Assembly (NCBI GenBank): GCA_030425185.1
Contig: JAUIAU010000007.1
Location: forward strand, 1 to 64,000
DNA from: Alphaproteobacteria bacterium
GTDB taxonomy: Bacteria > Pseudomonadota > Alphaproteobacteria > Rhodobacterales > Rhodobacteraceae
DNA length: 64,000 nucleotides
Direction: 5' to 3'
The notes below the pieces were generated by a model. That model made no database searches. It had not been told where the DNA came from and worked only from the letters and a program-made list of their open reading frames with translations. Below, one piece after another: positions 7,849 to 16,865 of the stretch. Each line of letters opens with the position of its first letter. Position 1 is the stretch's first letter. The position numbers were made by a program, and so were the translations under genes.

Positions 7849-7938
7849 GGTGCGCCCTCTGAATGCCGGAGTCCTTTGGCGGTTGCATACAGAGGTGCAC
7901 CGACTCGGCAAAGGTCAAAAACGACGCATTATCCATAT

Positions 7939-7969
7939 GATAGCGTTAACTTCGCCTGTTTTCGCTAAC
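7939..7969. promoter_or_regulatory. tandem degenerate operators between the second gap gene and DUF808 gene
   Basis: GATAGCGTTAAC (7939-7950) and GTTTTCGCTAAC (7958-7969) each match the GTTAGCGCTAAC palindrome at 10 of 12 positions, with start points 19 bp apart, close to two helical turns. They sit between the divergent starts at 7848 and 8031, so one bound regulator dimer pair could control both genes. Confidence 0.55.
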
Positions 7970-8030
7970 GGTTGCGCCAACGGGCGGGGCGGTTATGCTG
8001 CGCTGCAAAGCGACCGGCAGGAGAAACGGA

Positions 8031-8984
8031 ATGAGCGGTGCCCTGGCCCTTCTCGATGATGTGGCGGCAATCGCCAAGGTGGCGGCGGCCTCGGTCGACG
8101 ACGTGATCGGCCAGGCGGCCAAGGCCGGGGCCAAGGCGGCGGGCGCGGTGATCGACGATGCGGCGGTAACGCCGAAATACGTCCACGGCTTCGCCCCGGC
8201 GCGCGAATTGCCCATCGTCTGGAAGATCGCGCGCGGCTCGATCTTCAACAAGGTCATCATCCTGCTGCCCGCCGCGCTGCTGCTCGGCACCTTCGCCCCC
8301 TGGGCCATTGCGCCGCTTCTGCTGCTCGGGGGCGGCTACCTGTGCTTCGAGGGGGCCGAGAAGGTCTGGCACTGGCTGAACCCGCCCGCCCGCCATGACG
8401 TGCCGGTGGACGAGAAGGCGCTGGATGCCGTCCACCTCGAGGAGCAGAAGGTGCGCGGCGCGATCAAGACCGACTTCATCCTGTCCGCCGAGATCATGAC
8501 CATCGCCCTGTCCGCGCTGCCGCCCGAGGCGGGCATCGCCTTCCAGGCGGCGGCGCTGCTGCTGGTGGCCATTGCCATCACCGCCGGGGTTTACGGCGCG
8601 GTCGCGCTGATCGTGAAGGCGGATGACGTGGGCCTCGCGATGGCGTCGCGCGGGCGGCTGGGGCTGACCCGGGCGGCCGGGCGCGGGATCGTGCGCGGCA
8701 TGCCGGGCTTCCTGCGCCTGCTGATGCTGGTCGGCACGGCGGCCATGCTGTGGGTCGGCGGGTCGATCATCGTCCATTCGCTGGCCGAGATCGGCTGGCA
8801 CACGCCCGAGGACCTGATCGACCACGCCGCCGGGTTCGTGGCGGGCCTCGCCAGCGGCGCCGAGGGCGCTGTGGCCTGGACCGTCAAGGCGGCGCTCGAC
8901 GGCGTGCTGGGCCTGGCGCTGGGGCTGGTCCTGATCGCGCCGGTCGGCGCGGTGCTGCGGATGACGGGGCAGGGCGGGCACTGA
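8031..8984 (+). CDS. DUF808 (YedI-type) inner membrane protein
   Basis: This 317-residue protein opens MSGALALLDDVAAIAKVAAASVDDVIGQAAKAG, the signature of the DUF808/YedI family. It has several hydrophobic segments, including FNKVIILLPAALLLGTFAPWAIAPLLLLGGGYLCFEG (about 70-107) and three or four more toward the C-terminus. The family is widely conserved in proteobacteria and its function is not known. The ATG at 8031 follows GGCAGGAGAAACGGA, a good ribosome-binding site. The gene is divergent from the NADP-type GAPDH and shares its operator-bearing intergenic region. It runs convergent with tkt, and a terminator lies between them. Confidence 0.88.
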   Translation: MSGALALLDDVAAIAKVAAASVDDVIGQAAKAGAKAAGAVIDDAAVTPKYVHGFAPARELPIVWKIARGSIFNKVIILLPAALLLGTFAPWAIAPLLLLGGGYLCFEGAEKVWHWLNPPARHDVPVDEKALDAVHLEEQKVRGAIKTDFILSAEIMTIALSALPPEAGIAFQAAALLLVAIAITAGVYGAVALIVKADDVGLAMASRGRLGLTRAAGRGIVRGMPGFLRLLMLVGTAAMLWVGGSIIVHSLAEIGWHTPEDLIDHAAGFVAGLASGAEGAVAWTVKAALDGVLGLALGLVLIAPVGAVLRMTGQGGH

Positions 8985-8995
8985 CCGGCAACCGG

Positions 8996-9032
8996 AAAGA
9001 AAAAGGGCCACGTCCCGGCTGAGACGCGGCCC
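8996..9032 (-). terminator. intrinsic terminator of tkt
   Basis: GGGCCACGTC pairs with GACGCGGCCC (9005-9014 with 9023-9032; nine pairs and one mismatch). On the minus strand the hairpin is followed by TTTTTCTTT. This is a classic rho-independent terminator, 28 nt beyond the tkt stop codon. Confidence 0.85.
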
Positions 9033-9059
9033 CTCGAGACTTAAGGCGGGCGATTGCCC

Positions 9060-11078
9060 TCAGAGCATCGCCTTGACCTTGGCGGCGACTGCCTCGGCGG
9101 TGATCCCGAAATGGGCATAGAGGTCCTCGGCCGGGGCGGAGGCACCGAAGCCGTGCATGCCGACGAAATCGCCCTTCTCGCGCTTGCCGCGCTCGCCGTA
9201 GAGCCAGCGGTCCCAGCCGAAGCGCACCGCGGCCTCGACGCCGACGCGGACCGGCCCGGCGGGCAGGACCTTGCGGCGATAGGCTTCCGGCTGCTCCTCG
9301 AAGAGTTCCCAGCACGGCATCGAGACGACGCGGGTGCCGATCCCCTCGGCCTGCAGCAGGTCGCGGGCGGCCATCGCGATGGCGACCTCGGACCCGGTGG
9401 CCATCAGGATCGCCTGCCGCTTGCCCTCGGCCTCGGCGAGGACATAGGCGCCCTGCGCGGCCAGGTTCTTCGGCGTGTGGGTGGTGCGGACGGCGGGCAG
9501 GTTCTGGCGCGAAAGGGCCAGCACCGAGGGGGTCTTGCTCTGCTCCAGGGCGATGGCCCAGGCCTCGGCCGTCTCGACGGCGTCGGCGGGGCGGATGACC
9601 AGCATGTTCGGGGTCGCGCGCAGCATGGCCAGATGCTCGACCGGCTGGTGGGTCGGGCCGTCCTCGCCGAGACCGATCGAGTCATGCGTCATCACGTAGA
9701 CGACCGGGCGCTGCATCAGGGCCGACAGCCGCATCGCGCCGCGCGCGTAGTCGGTGAAGCACATGAACGTGCCGCCGTAGGGGCGCAGGCCGCCGTGCAG
9801 CGACAGGCCGTTCATGGCGGCGGCCATGCCGTGCTCGCGGATGCCGTAATGGATGTAGCGGCCCTTGCGGCTCTCGGGCGTATGCACGCCCATGTCGCCG
9901 GTCAGGGTGTTGTTCGAGCCGGTCAGGTCCGCCGAGCCGCCCACGGTTTCGGGCAGGATCGGGTTCAGGACTTCCAGCACCTTCTGGCTGGCGACCCGGG
10001 TCGCCAGCTTCGGGGCTTCCTCGGCGAGCTGCTTCTTCAGTGCCTTGACCGTGGCCGGGAACTTTTTCGGCAGCTCGCCCGCGATAACGCGGGTGAACTC
10101 GCCCTGCTTGGCCGCCGACAGGGTGGCGAAGCGGTCTTCCCAGGGGTGCCGGTCGGCCGCGCCGCGCGCGCCGACGCCTTCCCACCAGGTCTTGATCTCG
10201 GTGGGGATGTCGAACGGTCCGTGGTCCCAGCCATAGGCGGCGCGGGTGGCCGCGATCAGGTCGGGCGCGGTCAGCGCGCCGTGGCCCTTGGCGGTATCCT
10301 GCGCCGACGAGCCGAGCGCGATGTGGGTCTTGCAGGCGACGATGGTCGGCTTGCCGGTCGAGGCTTTCGCCTCGGTCAGGGCGCGGTCGATGTCCTCGGG
10401 ATCATGGCCGTCGCAGGACAGCACGGTCCAGCCCGAGGCCGCGAACCGGGCCAGCTGGTCGGTGCGGTCGGCGATCGCGACCTTGCCGTCGATGGTGATG
10501 CCGTTGTCGTCGAAGAGCACGATCAGCTTCGACAGTTCCTGCCGGCCGGCCAGCGCGATGGCTTCCTGGCTGAGGCCCTCCATCAGGCAGCCGTCGCCCG
10601 CGATGCACCAGGTGTGGTGATCGACGATCTTCTTGCCGAAGCGCGCGCGCAGGATCTCTTCGCCGAGCGCGAAGCCGACCGCGTTGGCAATGCCCTGGCC
10701 CAGCGGGCCGGTGGTCGTCTCGATCCCCTTGGCGTGGCCGTATTCCGGGTGGCCGGCGGTGATCGCGCCCAGTTGGCGGAAGTTCTTGACCTGCTCCAGC
10801 GTCATGTCCGGCGAGCCGGTGAGGTAGAGCAGGGAATAGAGCAGCATCGAGCCATGGCCCGCCGACAGGATGAAGCGGTCGCGGTCGGCCCAGTCCGGGG
10901 CGGAGGCGTCGAACTTTAGGTGCTTCGAGAACAGTACGGTGGCGACATCGGCCATGCCCATCGGCATCCCGGAGTGGCCGGAGTTCGCGGCGGCGACGGC
11001 ATCGAGGGTCAGCACGCGGATCGCGGCGGCCCGCATCCAGTGGTCGGGGTGCGCGGTGCGCAGGGCGGCGATATCCAA
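9060..11078 (-). CDS. tkt: transketolase
   Basis: This 672-residue transketolase, close to the usual 660-680, is a thiamine-diphosphate enzyme that moves two-carbon ketol units between sugar phosphates in the pentose-phosphate and Calvin pathways. It shows GHSGMPMG (34-41), the TPP motif GDGCLMEG (161-168) with DDNGITIDG, and a C-terminal domain with [14 protein letters not shown]. The start is taken as TTG at 11078 ([10 protein letters not shown]), because a perfect GGAGGA lies nine bases upstream and the family begins here; a longer frame opens at 11180 but has no family similarity. A GTGAGCGGTAAC operator-like site lies 35 nt upstream, and a strong terminator follows the gene. Confidence 0.95.
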   Translation of the reverse strand: MDIAALRTAHPDHWMRAAAIRVLTLDAVAAANSGHSGMPMGMADVATVLFSKHLKFDASAPDWADRDRFILSAGHGSMLLYSLLYLTGSPDMTLEQVKNFRQLGAITAGHPEYGHAKGIETTTGPLGQGIANAVGFALGEEILRARFGKKIVDHHTWCIAGDGCLMEGLSQEAIALAGRQELSKLIVLFDDNGITIDGKVAIADRTDQLARFAASGWTVLSCDGHDPEDIDRALTEAKASTGKPTIVACKTHIALGSSAQDTAKGHGALTAPDLIAATRAAYGWDHGPFDIPTEIKTWWEGVGARGAADRHPWEDRFATLSAAKQGEFTRVIAGELPKKFPATVKALKKQLAEEAPKLATRVASQKVLEVLNPILPETVGGSADLTGSNNTLTGDMGVHTPESRKGRYIHYGIREHGMAAAMNGLSLHGGLRPYGGTFMCFTDYARGAMRLSALMQRPVVYVMTHDSIGLGEDGPTHQPVEHLAMLRATPNMLVIRPADAVETAEAWAIALEQSKTPSVLALSRQNLPAVRTTHTPKNLAAQGAYVLAEAEGKRQAILMATGSEVAIAMAARDLLQAEGIGTRVVSMPCWELFEEQPEAYRRKVLPAGPVRVGVEAAVRFGWDRWLYGERGKREKGDFVGMHGFGASAPAEDLYAHFGITAEAVAAKVKAML

Positions 11079-11112
11079 GACGAGATGTCCTCCGAACGGC
11101 CCTTTTGGGCGT

Positions 11113-11124
11113 GTGAGCGGTAAC
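11113..11124. promoter_or_regulatory. operator-like site upstream of tkt
   Basis: GTGAGCGGTAAC matches GTTAGCGCTAAC at 10 of 12 positions and keeps the AGCG and TAAC half-site elements. It is 35 nt upstream of the TTG start of tkt, a position compatible with repression. It is considered real mainly because it recurs beside functionally related genes. Confidence 0.5.
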
Positions 11125-11370
11125 TCCGGGCAGAAAAGCACGGTTTCCGGGCTGATACGGGGCGCAGGGGCGAAGATCAACCGGGACGTGCCGCGGGCAG
11201 GACGCGGCGCTTCAACTCAGCCCTCTAACCCCTTGGGGTGGCGGGGGTTCGATTTGCGTCCCGGGGCGTCCTTGCGCAATATGTGCCCTGCGGGTGCGAT
11301 TCGCCGGACGGGCTCCGATCCCCGGGTCTCCAAAGGCGGTCTGCAGGGCGTGAGGAAGACGGGCGGACCG

Positions 11371-11940
11371 ATGACAGAACTCACCGATTTGGAACGGCGG
11401 ATCGCAGAGGCGCTCGAGCGCATTCGCGGCGGCGTCGAGGGGCTGAGCGCGGCCGCCGGGGCCGGGGCCTCGGACGCCGAGCTGGATGCCCTGCGCGCCG
11501 ACCTCGAGGAAGCGCAGGCCGCCCGCGCCGAGGCCGAGGCCGCGCTGGAGGAGGAACGGACCCGGACCGCAGCGCTTGAACAGCGCCTCGCGGAAGCCGA
11601 CGCCGCGCTGTCGGAAGCCGAAGCAGGCGTTCCCGCCGGGGCCGGGGCGTCCGAGGCGGAAGTCGAGGCGCTCCGCGCGAAGGCCCAGCGACTGGAAGAC
11701 GGGATCGAGGCGGCCGAGGCCGAGTTGCGCACGCTCCGCGCGACGCTGCAGGAGGTGCAGGCCGCAAACGCCGAGCTGCGCCGCAGCGCGATCACCGGCG
11801 TCACCGAACCCGACCTGATCAATCGCAGCCTCGCGGCCGACCTCGAGGCGGTGCAGGCGGCGCGCAAGGCCGACCTGCGCGACATGGACACCATCCTGCG
11901 GACGCTCGAGCCGCTCCTCGAGGGAGGGCGCGATGCCTGA
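11371..11940 (+). CDS. coiled-coil protein encoded upstream of zapA
   Basis: This 189-residue protein is dominated by heptad-rich Glu/Ala/Leu/Arg sequence from about residue 35 to 145 (for example LRADLEEAQAARAEAEAALEE and LRTLRATLQEVQAANAELRR), so it is almost certainly a long coiled coil. A conserved-looking tail (EPDLINRSLAADLEAVQAARKADLRDMDTILRTLEPLL) follows. The last 8 nt overlap the zapA start, implying translational coupling. By context it may be an accessory of ZapA/FtsZ ring assembly, comparable in spirit to the coiled-coil ZapB, but there is no sequence evidence of homology. The ATG at 11371 gives MTELTDLERRIAEALERIR. Confidence 0.8.
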   Translation: MTELTDLERRIAEALERIRGGVEGLSAAAGAGASDAELDALRADLEEAQAARAEAEAALEEERTRTAALEQRLAEADAALSEAEAGVPAGAGASEAEVEALRAKAQRLEDGIEAAEAELRTLRATLQEVQAANAELRRSAITGVTEPDLINRSLAADLEAVQAARKADLRDMDTILRTLEPLLEGGRDA

Positions 11941-12328
11941 TGTGACCGTATTCATCGGCGGGCGCGATTTTACCGTGGCCTGCCAGGAGGGCGAAGAGGC
12001 CTATCTGCAGGCCGCGGCGCAGCTTCTCGACGGCGAGGCGCAGATGCTCGCCGACCAGCTTGGCCGGATGACCGAGGCGCGGATGCTGCTGATGGCCGGG
12101 CTGATGCTGGCGGACAAGACCGCCGGTCTGGAGGAAGACCTGCGCCGGGCGCAGGCCGAGCTGGCCGAGGCCCGCGCGGTGATCGAGGAGTTCCAGTCGA
12201 TGCCGCCGCCCGAACCGGAGCGCGTCGAGGTGCCGATGATCCCGCCGTCTCTGGTCGAGAGCCTCGCCGAACTGGCCGCGCAGGCCGAGGCGGTGGCGGA
12301 CGAGGTCGAGGCCCGCGCGGCGGGCTGA
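11933..12328 (+). CDS. zapA: cell division protein ZapA
   Basis: This 131-residue ZapA-family protein binds FtsZ and cross-links protofilaments at midcell. The N-terminal globular domain reads VTVFIGGRDFTVACQEGEEAYLQAAAQLLDGEAQML, matching the ZapA pattern of a short beta-hairpin followed by helix. The C-terminal half is a coiled coil (DKTAGLEEDLRRAQAELAEARAVIEEF) with a short acidic tail. It overlaps the preceding coiled-coil gene by 8 nt, so the two are very likely co-translated. Confidence 0.9.
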   Translation: MPDVTVFIGGRDFTVACQEGEEAYLQAAAQLLDGEAQMLADQLGRMTEARMLLMAGLMLADKTAGLEEDLRRAQAELAEARAVIEEFQSMPPPEPERVEVPMIPPSLVESLAELAAQAEAVADEVEARAAG

Positions 12329-12369
12329 GCCTCCCCCTGAACGATATTCCTGAACCGAAAGGACACGCG

Positions 12370-13332
12370 ATGACCCTGTCAGGCGCGGGCGACGAGGTGG
12401 ATGCAGGCTTCCGGCGGACCGATCCGCGCGGCGCCTCCTACGAGAACGTGTTCGGCGGCGCGCCGTCCTTCCTGCGGCGGCGCTATACCCGGGACCTCGA
12501 CGGTTTCGATGTCGCGGTGACCGGGGTGCCCTTCGACCAGGCGGTGACGCACCGGCCCGGCAGCCGCTTCGGGCCGCGCGCGATCCGCGAGGCGTCGTTG
12601 CTGCAGGCCGGCGATCCGCCGTTCGGCTGGCCCTATGACGTGCTGTCCGAGTTCGCCATCGCGGATTACGGCGACATGGCCTTCGACTATGCCAAGGTGC
12701 ACGAGGTCCCGGCCCGGATCGAGGCGCATGTCGGCGGCATCCTCGACGCGGGCTGCGGGGCGATCGTGCTCGGGGGCGACCATTTCGTGACCCTGCCGAA
12801 CCTGCGGGCAGCGGCCGCGCGGCACGGGCCGGTGGCGCTGGTGCATTTCGATGCGCATTCGGACCTGTGGCCCGATGACGACCCGGAGCGGATCGACCAC
12901 GGCACCTTCCTCTACAAGGCGGTGAAGGAGGGGTTGATCCTGCCCGATGCCTCGATCCAGGTCGGCATCCGCACGACGACCCCGGACCAGATGGGCGTCC
13001 ACGTCGTGCATGCGCCCGAGGTCCACCGGCAGGGACCGGCCGAGGTCGCCGAGCGCGTGCTGTCGGTGGTGGGCGACCGGCCGTGCTGGATCACCTTCGA
13101 CATCGACTGCCTCGACCCCGCCTTCGCGCCCGGCACCGGGACGCCGGTCTGGGGCGGGCTCGCAACCTGGCAGGCGGCGATGATCCTGCGCGATCTGGCC
13201 GGGCTTCGGCTGATCGGCGGCGACGTCGTCGAGGTGGCCCCGGCCTATGACACCACGGGGGCGACGGCGATCGCCGGGGCGCATATGGCGGTCGAGTTGC
13301 TCAGTCTCTGGGGCTGGACCCGGCGCGCCTGA
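12370..13332 (+). CDS. speB: agmatinase (ureohydrolase family)
   Basis: This 320-residue manganese enzyme of the arginase/agmatinase family hydrolyses agmatine to putrescine and urea. All metal-binding motifs are present: His138 in GGDHF, Asp161/His163/Asp165 in FDAHSDLW, and Asp244/Asp246 in FDIDCLDPAFAPGTGTP. The segments IDHGTFLYKAVKEGLI and IQVGIRT match agmatinases rather than arginases. The ATG at 12370 follows GAAAGGACAC. No arginine decarboxylase lies nearby, so the source of agmatine is not shown here. Confidence 0.92.
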   Translation: MTLSGAGDEVDAGFRRTDPRGASYENVFGGAPSFLRRRYTRDLDGFDVAVTGVPFDQAVTHRPGSRFGPRAIREASLLQAGDPPFGWPYDVLSEFAIADYGDMAFDYAKVHEVPARIEAHVGGILDAGCGAIVLGGDHFVTLPNLRAAAARHGPVALVHFDAHSDLWPDDDPERIDHGTFLYKAVKEGLILPDASIQVGIRTTTPDQMGVHVVHAPEVHRQGPAEVAERVLSVVGDRPCWITFDIDCLDPAFAPGTGTPVWGGLATWQAAMILRDLAGLRLIGGDVVEVAPAYDTTGATAIAGAHMAVELLSLWGWTRRA

Positions 13333-13341
13333 GGGGGGCGG

Positions 13342-13743
13342 TCAGGCTGGCGGAAGGCAGGGCAGCCACAGCTCGATCCCGCCCGGCCACACCAGCCACA
13401 GGGCACCGTCGGGCCGCCGCGTCAGCAGCAGGCGCCGGACCGCGCGTCCGCCGTCGTCGAAGCAGACGGCGTCGTAGAGCATCGCCTCCATGTCCGTGAC
13501 CGGGGTCGGCTGGTCCAGTTCGCACCAGCGGCCGACCTGGATCATCTGGCCGCCGCGCACGGCCCACGCGCCGCCCTCGAGCCCGACATGGTCGCAGGCC
13601 CAGTCTTCGGGTGCGCTGTCAGCCGGGCGGTACAACCCGTTGAAATCAGGCGATGGGTCCGGCGTATCCGCGTGGCCGGGAAAGGTCGCGGCAAGGATGG
13701 CCGCGAGATGGGTCAGGACCTTCAGCGCGGGCACGGCACCCAT
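13342..13743 (-). CDS. secreted four-cysteine protein, second of a tandem paralogue pair
   Basis: This 133-residue protein begins MGAVPALKVLTHLAAILAAT, then FPGHADTPDPS, with a likely signal peptide cleaved around GHA-DT. The mature part (DFNGLYRPA...WACDHVGLEGGAWAVRGG...RWCEL...DAVCFDDG...LLLTRRPDGALWLVWPGGIELWLPC) matches the neighbouring gene at 13722-14096 along its length, including all four cysteines. It overlaps that gene by 22 nt in a different frame. Alternative starts are ATG at 13743 or GTG at 13737; both keep the signal peptide. The family and function are not recognised. Periplasmic location and two disulfides are inferred. Confidence 0.75.
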   Translation of the reverse strand: MGAVPALKVLTHLAAILAATFPGHADTPDPSPDFNGLYRPADSAPEDWACDHVGLEGGAWAVRGGQMIQVGRWCELDQPTPVTDMEAMLYDAVCFDDGGRAVRRLLLTRRPDGALWLVWPGGIELWLPCLPPA

Positions 13744-14096
13744 GTGCTGACCCAGCCGGACTGGATGACGTAAAGCACGCCATCGGGTCCCTGCATCAGC
13801 ATCACGCGGTAGCTGTAGGTTTCGCCTTCGCCCGCACATTGCGCGGTGAAGAGGCGCGCGCCCGGCATGTCGCGGACCTCGACCGGGTCGGTCAGGTCGC
13901 AGCGCGACTCCACGCCCCAGAGCGCCCCGTCGCGGATCGCGAGGGCGCCGCCGTCCATCCCGACCTGATCCGCCGAGCAGGACCAGCCGGGATACTCGGC
14001 AGGCCGATAGACCCCGTCGAAGGCCGGCAGCTTGGCGGCGGAGACGGGCAGGGTCAGCGGGGCGAGCGCGAGCGCAGCGCAGATCAGGTGTTTCAT
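13722..14096 (-). CDS. secreted four-cysteine protein, first of a tandem paralogue pair
   Basis: This 124-residue protein has a clear signal peptide (MKHLICAALALAPLTLPVSA-AK). The mature domain reads FDGVYRPA...WSCSADQVGMDGGALAIRDG...SRCDLTDP...DMPGARLFTAQCAGEG...LMQGPDGVLYVIQSGWVSTWVPC. The next gene repeats the same scaffold, F-G-YRPA, W-C, VG--GGA-A-R, C-L--P, DM, C, PDG-L--V, W-PC, so this is an ancient tandem duplication. The stop codon lies inside the start region of the next gene. I do not recognise a named family. Confidence 0.8.
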   Translation of the reverse strand: MKHLICAALALAPLTLPVSAAKLPAFDGVYRPAEYPGWSCSADQVGMDGGALAIRDGALWGVESRCDLTDPVEVRDMPGARLFTAQCAGEGETYSYRVMLMQGPDGVLYVIQSGWVSTWVPCPR

Positions 14097-14208
14097 GCGT
14101 CCGAGGCTGGCCCGGCGCGCGCGGCTGCGTCAAGCCTATCTCCCGGGGCACCCTTGACGTGGCCGCCCCGGCGGCTCAGGTGAGGTGGGAACGGAAAGGC
14201 CCTTGTCG

Positions 14209-14667
14209 ATGAAATCGTTTCTCTATCTCGCCCCTCTTATCCTTGTCTTCGCGGTGGTGGGCGTCAGCGCCTATGTCCGCCTTGCGCCGACCGATCCGGC
14301 GCGCTGGCATGTCGATCCCGCCGATCCCGCGCTGTCGTCGGGGCGCGGCGGGGTACTGGTGCGGCCCGGCGGCGACCTCGAAAGCCCGGTCTTTGCCGAG
14401 GCCCCGGCCGCGCTGCTGGCCCGGTTCGCCGAGATCGCCGATGCCACGCCGCGCACCCGGGTCCTCGCGGGCTCGGTCGCGGAGGGCCGGATCACCTTCG
14501 TCACCCGCTCGCTGCTCTGGGGCTTTCCCGACTACACCACGGTGGAAGCGGTGCCGGAGGGCGATGGCGCGCGGCTGGTGATCTATGCCCGGCTGCGGTT
14601 CGGCGACAGCGACCGGGGCGTCAATCGGGCGCGGGTCGAGGGCTGGCTCGCGGCCCTGTCGGGCTGA
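14209..14667 (+). CDS. DUF1499 family membrane-anchored protein
   Basis: This 152-residue protein has an N-terminal transmembrane segment (FLYLAPLILVFAVVGVSAYVRL) and a soluble domain typical of DUF1499: ARWHVDP early, FAEIADATPRTRVLAGS, and the C-terminal FVTRSLLWGFPDYTTVEAV...YARLRFGDSDRGVNRARVEGWL. The last segment, with RxGxxDxGVNRxRV, is the family hallmark. The function is unknown. The ATG at 14209 follows GGAAAGGCCC; a TTG two codons earlier is a possible alternative. It lies 50 nt upstream of prfA. Confidence 0.85.
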   Translation: MKSFLYLAPLILVFAVVGVSAYVRLAPTDPARWHVDPADPALSSGRGGVLVRPGGDLESPVFAEAPAALLARFAEIADATPRTRVLAGSVAEGRITFVTRSLLWGFPDYTTVEAVPEGDGARLVIYARLRFGDSDRGVNRARVEGWLAALSG

Positions 14668-14717
14668 GCGGGCCCGGACTTGACCGAAGTTCGGCCGCAG
14701 CCTAGAGCCGCGACACC

Positions 14718-15773
14718 ATGATACCCGAAGCCGCGCTGCGCGAGATCACCGACCGGTTCGAGTTCCTCGAAGCGAAGATGGGGCAGGCGACCTCCGGCGA
14801 GGAGATCGCGCGGCTGTCGCGCGAGTATGCCGAGCTGAAGCCGGTCGTGGCCGCGATTGCCGACTGGCGTGCCGTGCAGGTCGGCCTGGCCGAGACCGAG
14901 GCGCTGCTGGCCGATCCCGAGATGCGCGCGCTGGCCGAGGACGAACTGCCGGTCCTGAAGGCCCGCCTGCCGGTCGTCGAGCAGGCGCTGCGGCTTGCGC
15001 TGCTGCCGAAGGATTCCGCCGATGCCCGCCCCGCCATGCTGGAAATCCGGCCCGGCACCGGGGGCGAGGAGGCGTCGCTCTTCGCGGGCGACCTGCTGCG
15101 GATGTACCAGCGCTATGCCGAAACGCGCGGCTGGCGGTTCGAGGTGCTGGAGGAAAGCGCGACCGAACTGGGCGGGATCAAGGAGGTCATCGCCCGGGTC
15201 GAAGGCGAGGGGGTCTTTGCCCGGCTCAAGTTCGAAAGCGGCGTGCACAGGGTCCAGCGCGTGCCGGTGACCGAGTCCGGCGGGCGCATCCACACCTCGG
15301 CGGCCACCGTCGCGGTGCTGCCTGAGGCCGAGGCGGTCGACATCGACATTCCCGCCAGCGACATCCGGATCGACACGATGCGGGCCAGCGGCGCGGGCGG
15401 GCAGCACGTGAACACCACGGACTCGGCAGTGCGGATCACCCACCTGCCCACCGGCATCATCGTCACCAGTTCCGAGAAGTCGCAGCACCGCAACCGCGAG
15501 ATCGCGATGGGGGTCCTGCGCGCCCGGCTCTATGACCTGAAGCGGCAGGCCGCCGACGCCGAACGCGCCGCCGCGCGCAAGGGGCAGGTCGGCTCGGGCG
15601 ACCGTTCCGAGCGCATCCGGACCTACAACTTCCCGCAGGGGCGCATGACCGATCACCGGATCAACCTGACCCTCTACAAGCTCGACCAGGTGATGCAGGG
15701 CGACCTCGACGAGGTGATCGACGCCCTGATCGCCGAGGACCAGGCGCGCAAGCTGGCCGAGGTCGCCGGGTGA
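14718..15773 (+). CDS. prfA: peptide chain release factor 1
   Basis: RF1 recognises UAA and UAG stop codons and triggers peptide release on the ribosome. The 351-residue protein carries the stop-codon-reading tripeptide in [13 protein letters not shown] (PVT at 183-185) and the catalytic GGQ at 227-229 ([16 protein letters not shown]), whose Gln is the target of PrmC methylation. The length is normal. The stop codon overlaps the GTG start of prmC, so enzyme and modifier are co-translated, as in many bacteria. Confidence 0.97.
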   Translation: MIPEAALREITDRFEFLEAKMGQATSGEEIARLSREYAELKPVVAAIADWRAVQVGLAETEALLADPEMRALAEDELPVLKARLPVVEQALRLALLPKDSADARPAMLEIRPGTGGEEASLFAGDLLRMYQRYAETRGWRFEVLEESATELGGIKEVIARVEGEGVFARLKFESGVHRVQRVPVTESGGRIHTSAATVAVLPEAEAVDIDIPASDIRIDTMRASGAGGQHVNTTDSAVRITHLPTGIIVTSSEKSQHRNREIAMGVLRARLYDLKRQAADAERAAARKGQVGSGDRSERIRTYNFPQGRMTDHRINLTLYKLDQVMQGDLDEVIDALIAEDQARKLAEVAG

Positions 15774-16615
15774 GCAGCGGCACGGCGCTGCTCGGTCCGG
15801 CCATCGCGCGGCTGCGCGCGGCCGGTGTGCCCGATCCGGCCCGCGATGCCCGCCGCCTGCTGGCCCATGCCCTCGGCGTCGCACCCGAGCGGCTGACCCT
15901 CGTGCTGCCCGAGCCGGTCGGCCTGGAGGCCGCCGCCGCGTTCGGGGACCTGATCGCCGCCCGCGCAGCGCGCCGTCCGGTCAGCCATCTCGTCGGCACG
16001 CGCGCCTTTTTCGGGCGCGACTTCACCGTGTCCGGCGACGTGCTCGATCCCCGGCCCGAGACGGAAACGCTGATCGCGGCCGCCTTGGAACTCGACTGGC
16101 ACAGCGTGCTCGACCTCGGAACCGGGTCGGGCGCGATCCTGCTGACCTTGCTGGCGGAACGGCCCGGGGCGACAGGCCTCGGTATCGACGTGTCCGGGCC
16201 CGCGCTGGCGGTGGCCGCGCGGAACCGGGCGCAGCTGGGCCTCGACGCGCGCGCGGCGCTGCGGCCGGGCGACTGGCTCGACGGGGTCACCGGGTGCTTC
16301 GACCTGATCGTCTGCAACCCGCCCTATATCCCCGAGACGGACTACGCCGCGCTGGAGCCCGAGCCGCGGCTCTGGGAGCCGCGCCTGGCCCTGACACCGG
16401 GTGGCGACGGGCTGGCGGTCTACCGCGATCTCGCGCCGAAGCTGGGGCAGACGCTGAGCCCGGGGGGCACGGTCCTCTTCGAGGTGGGGGCGGGGCAGGC
16501 GGCGGCGGTGGCCGGGATGCTGCGGGCCGCAGGCTTTCCGAAGGTCGGGTGTTGCGCCGATCTGGATGGGCGCGACCGCGTCGTTTGCGCAACGCTTGCC
16601 CCCGAAAACCGCTGA
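15770..16615 (+). CDS. prmC: release factor glutamine N5-methyltransferase
   Basis: PrmC methylates the Gln of the GGQ motif in RF1 and RF2 using S-adenosylmethionine. In this 281-residue protein the SAM-binding loop [10 protein letters not shown] is at about 115-124 and the active-site NPPY motif is at 183-186 ([11 protein letters not shown]). An N-terminal helical domain (1-75) fits the family. The start is GTG at 15770, overlapping the prfA stop as GTGA. Confidence 0.96.
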   Translation: MSSGTALLGPAIARLRAAGVPDPARDARRLLAHALGVAPERLTLVLPEPVGLEAAAAFGDLIAARAARRPVSHLVGTRAFFGRDFTVSGDVLDPRPETETLIAAALELDWHSVLDLGTGSGAILLTLLAERPGATGLGIDVSGPALAVAARNRAQLGLDARAALRPGDWLDGVTGCFDLIVCNPPYIPETDYAALEPEPRLWEPRLALTPGGDGLAVYRDLAPKLGQTLSPGGTVLFEVGAGQAAAVAGMLRAAGFPKVGCCADLDGRDRVVCATLAPENR

Positions 16616-16738
16616 TTTCGGGCCGAAACGTGGGACATCGGGGCTGTTCAGGCGATTCCCGCTTGTCAGCGGGTCGCAGTGATGTTTACTGCCCTCCAAT
16701 CGGACGGCGTTGCGCCCTGCACGGAAATGGCGCATCCC

Positions 16739-16797
16739 GGACCCCGCACAGGGTCCCGTCCGGTCTTAGAGATCTTCTCCGACACCTGTCTGGTGTC
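16739..16797 (+). promoter_or_regulatory. two inverted repeats in the long leader of the DUF4167 gene
   Basis: GGACCC-N6-GGGTCC (16739-16756) and GACACC-N5-GGTGTC (16781-16797) are perfect six-base stems in the 250-nt gap between prmC and the DUF4167 gene. Neither is followed by a T-run, so they are not obvious terminators. They could be structured leader RNA or protein-binding dyads. Confidence 0.4.
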
Positions 16798-16865
16798 AGA
16801 CTGAACGGATCGGGTGCCGCAGCTGCGCCCGTCCTGAACTGCCCAAAGGCGGAACACATACCTCC

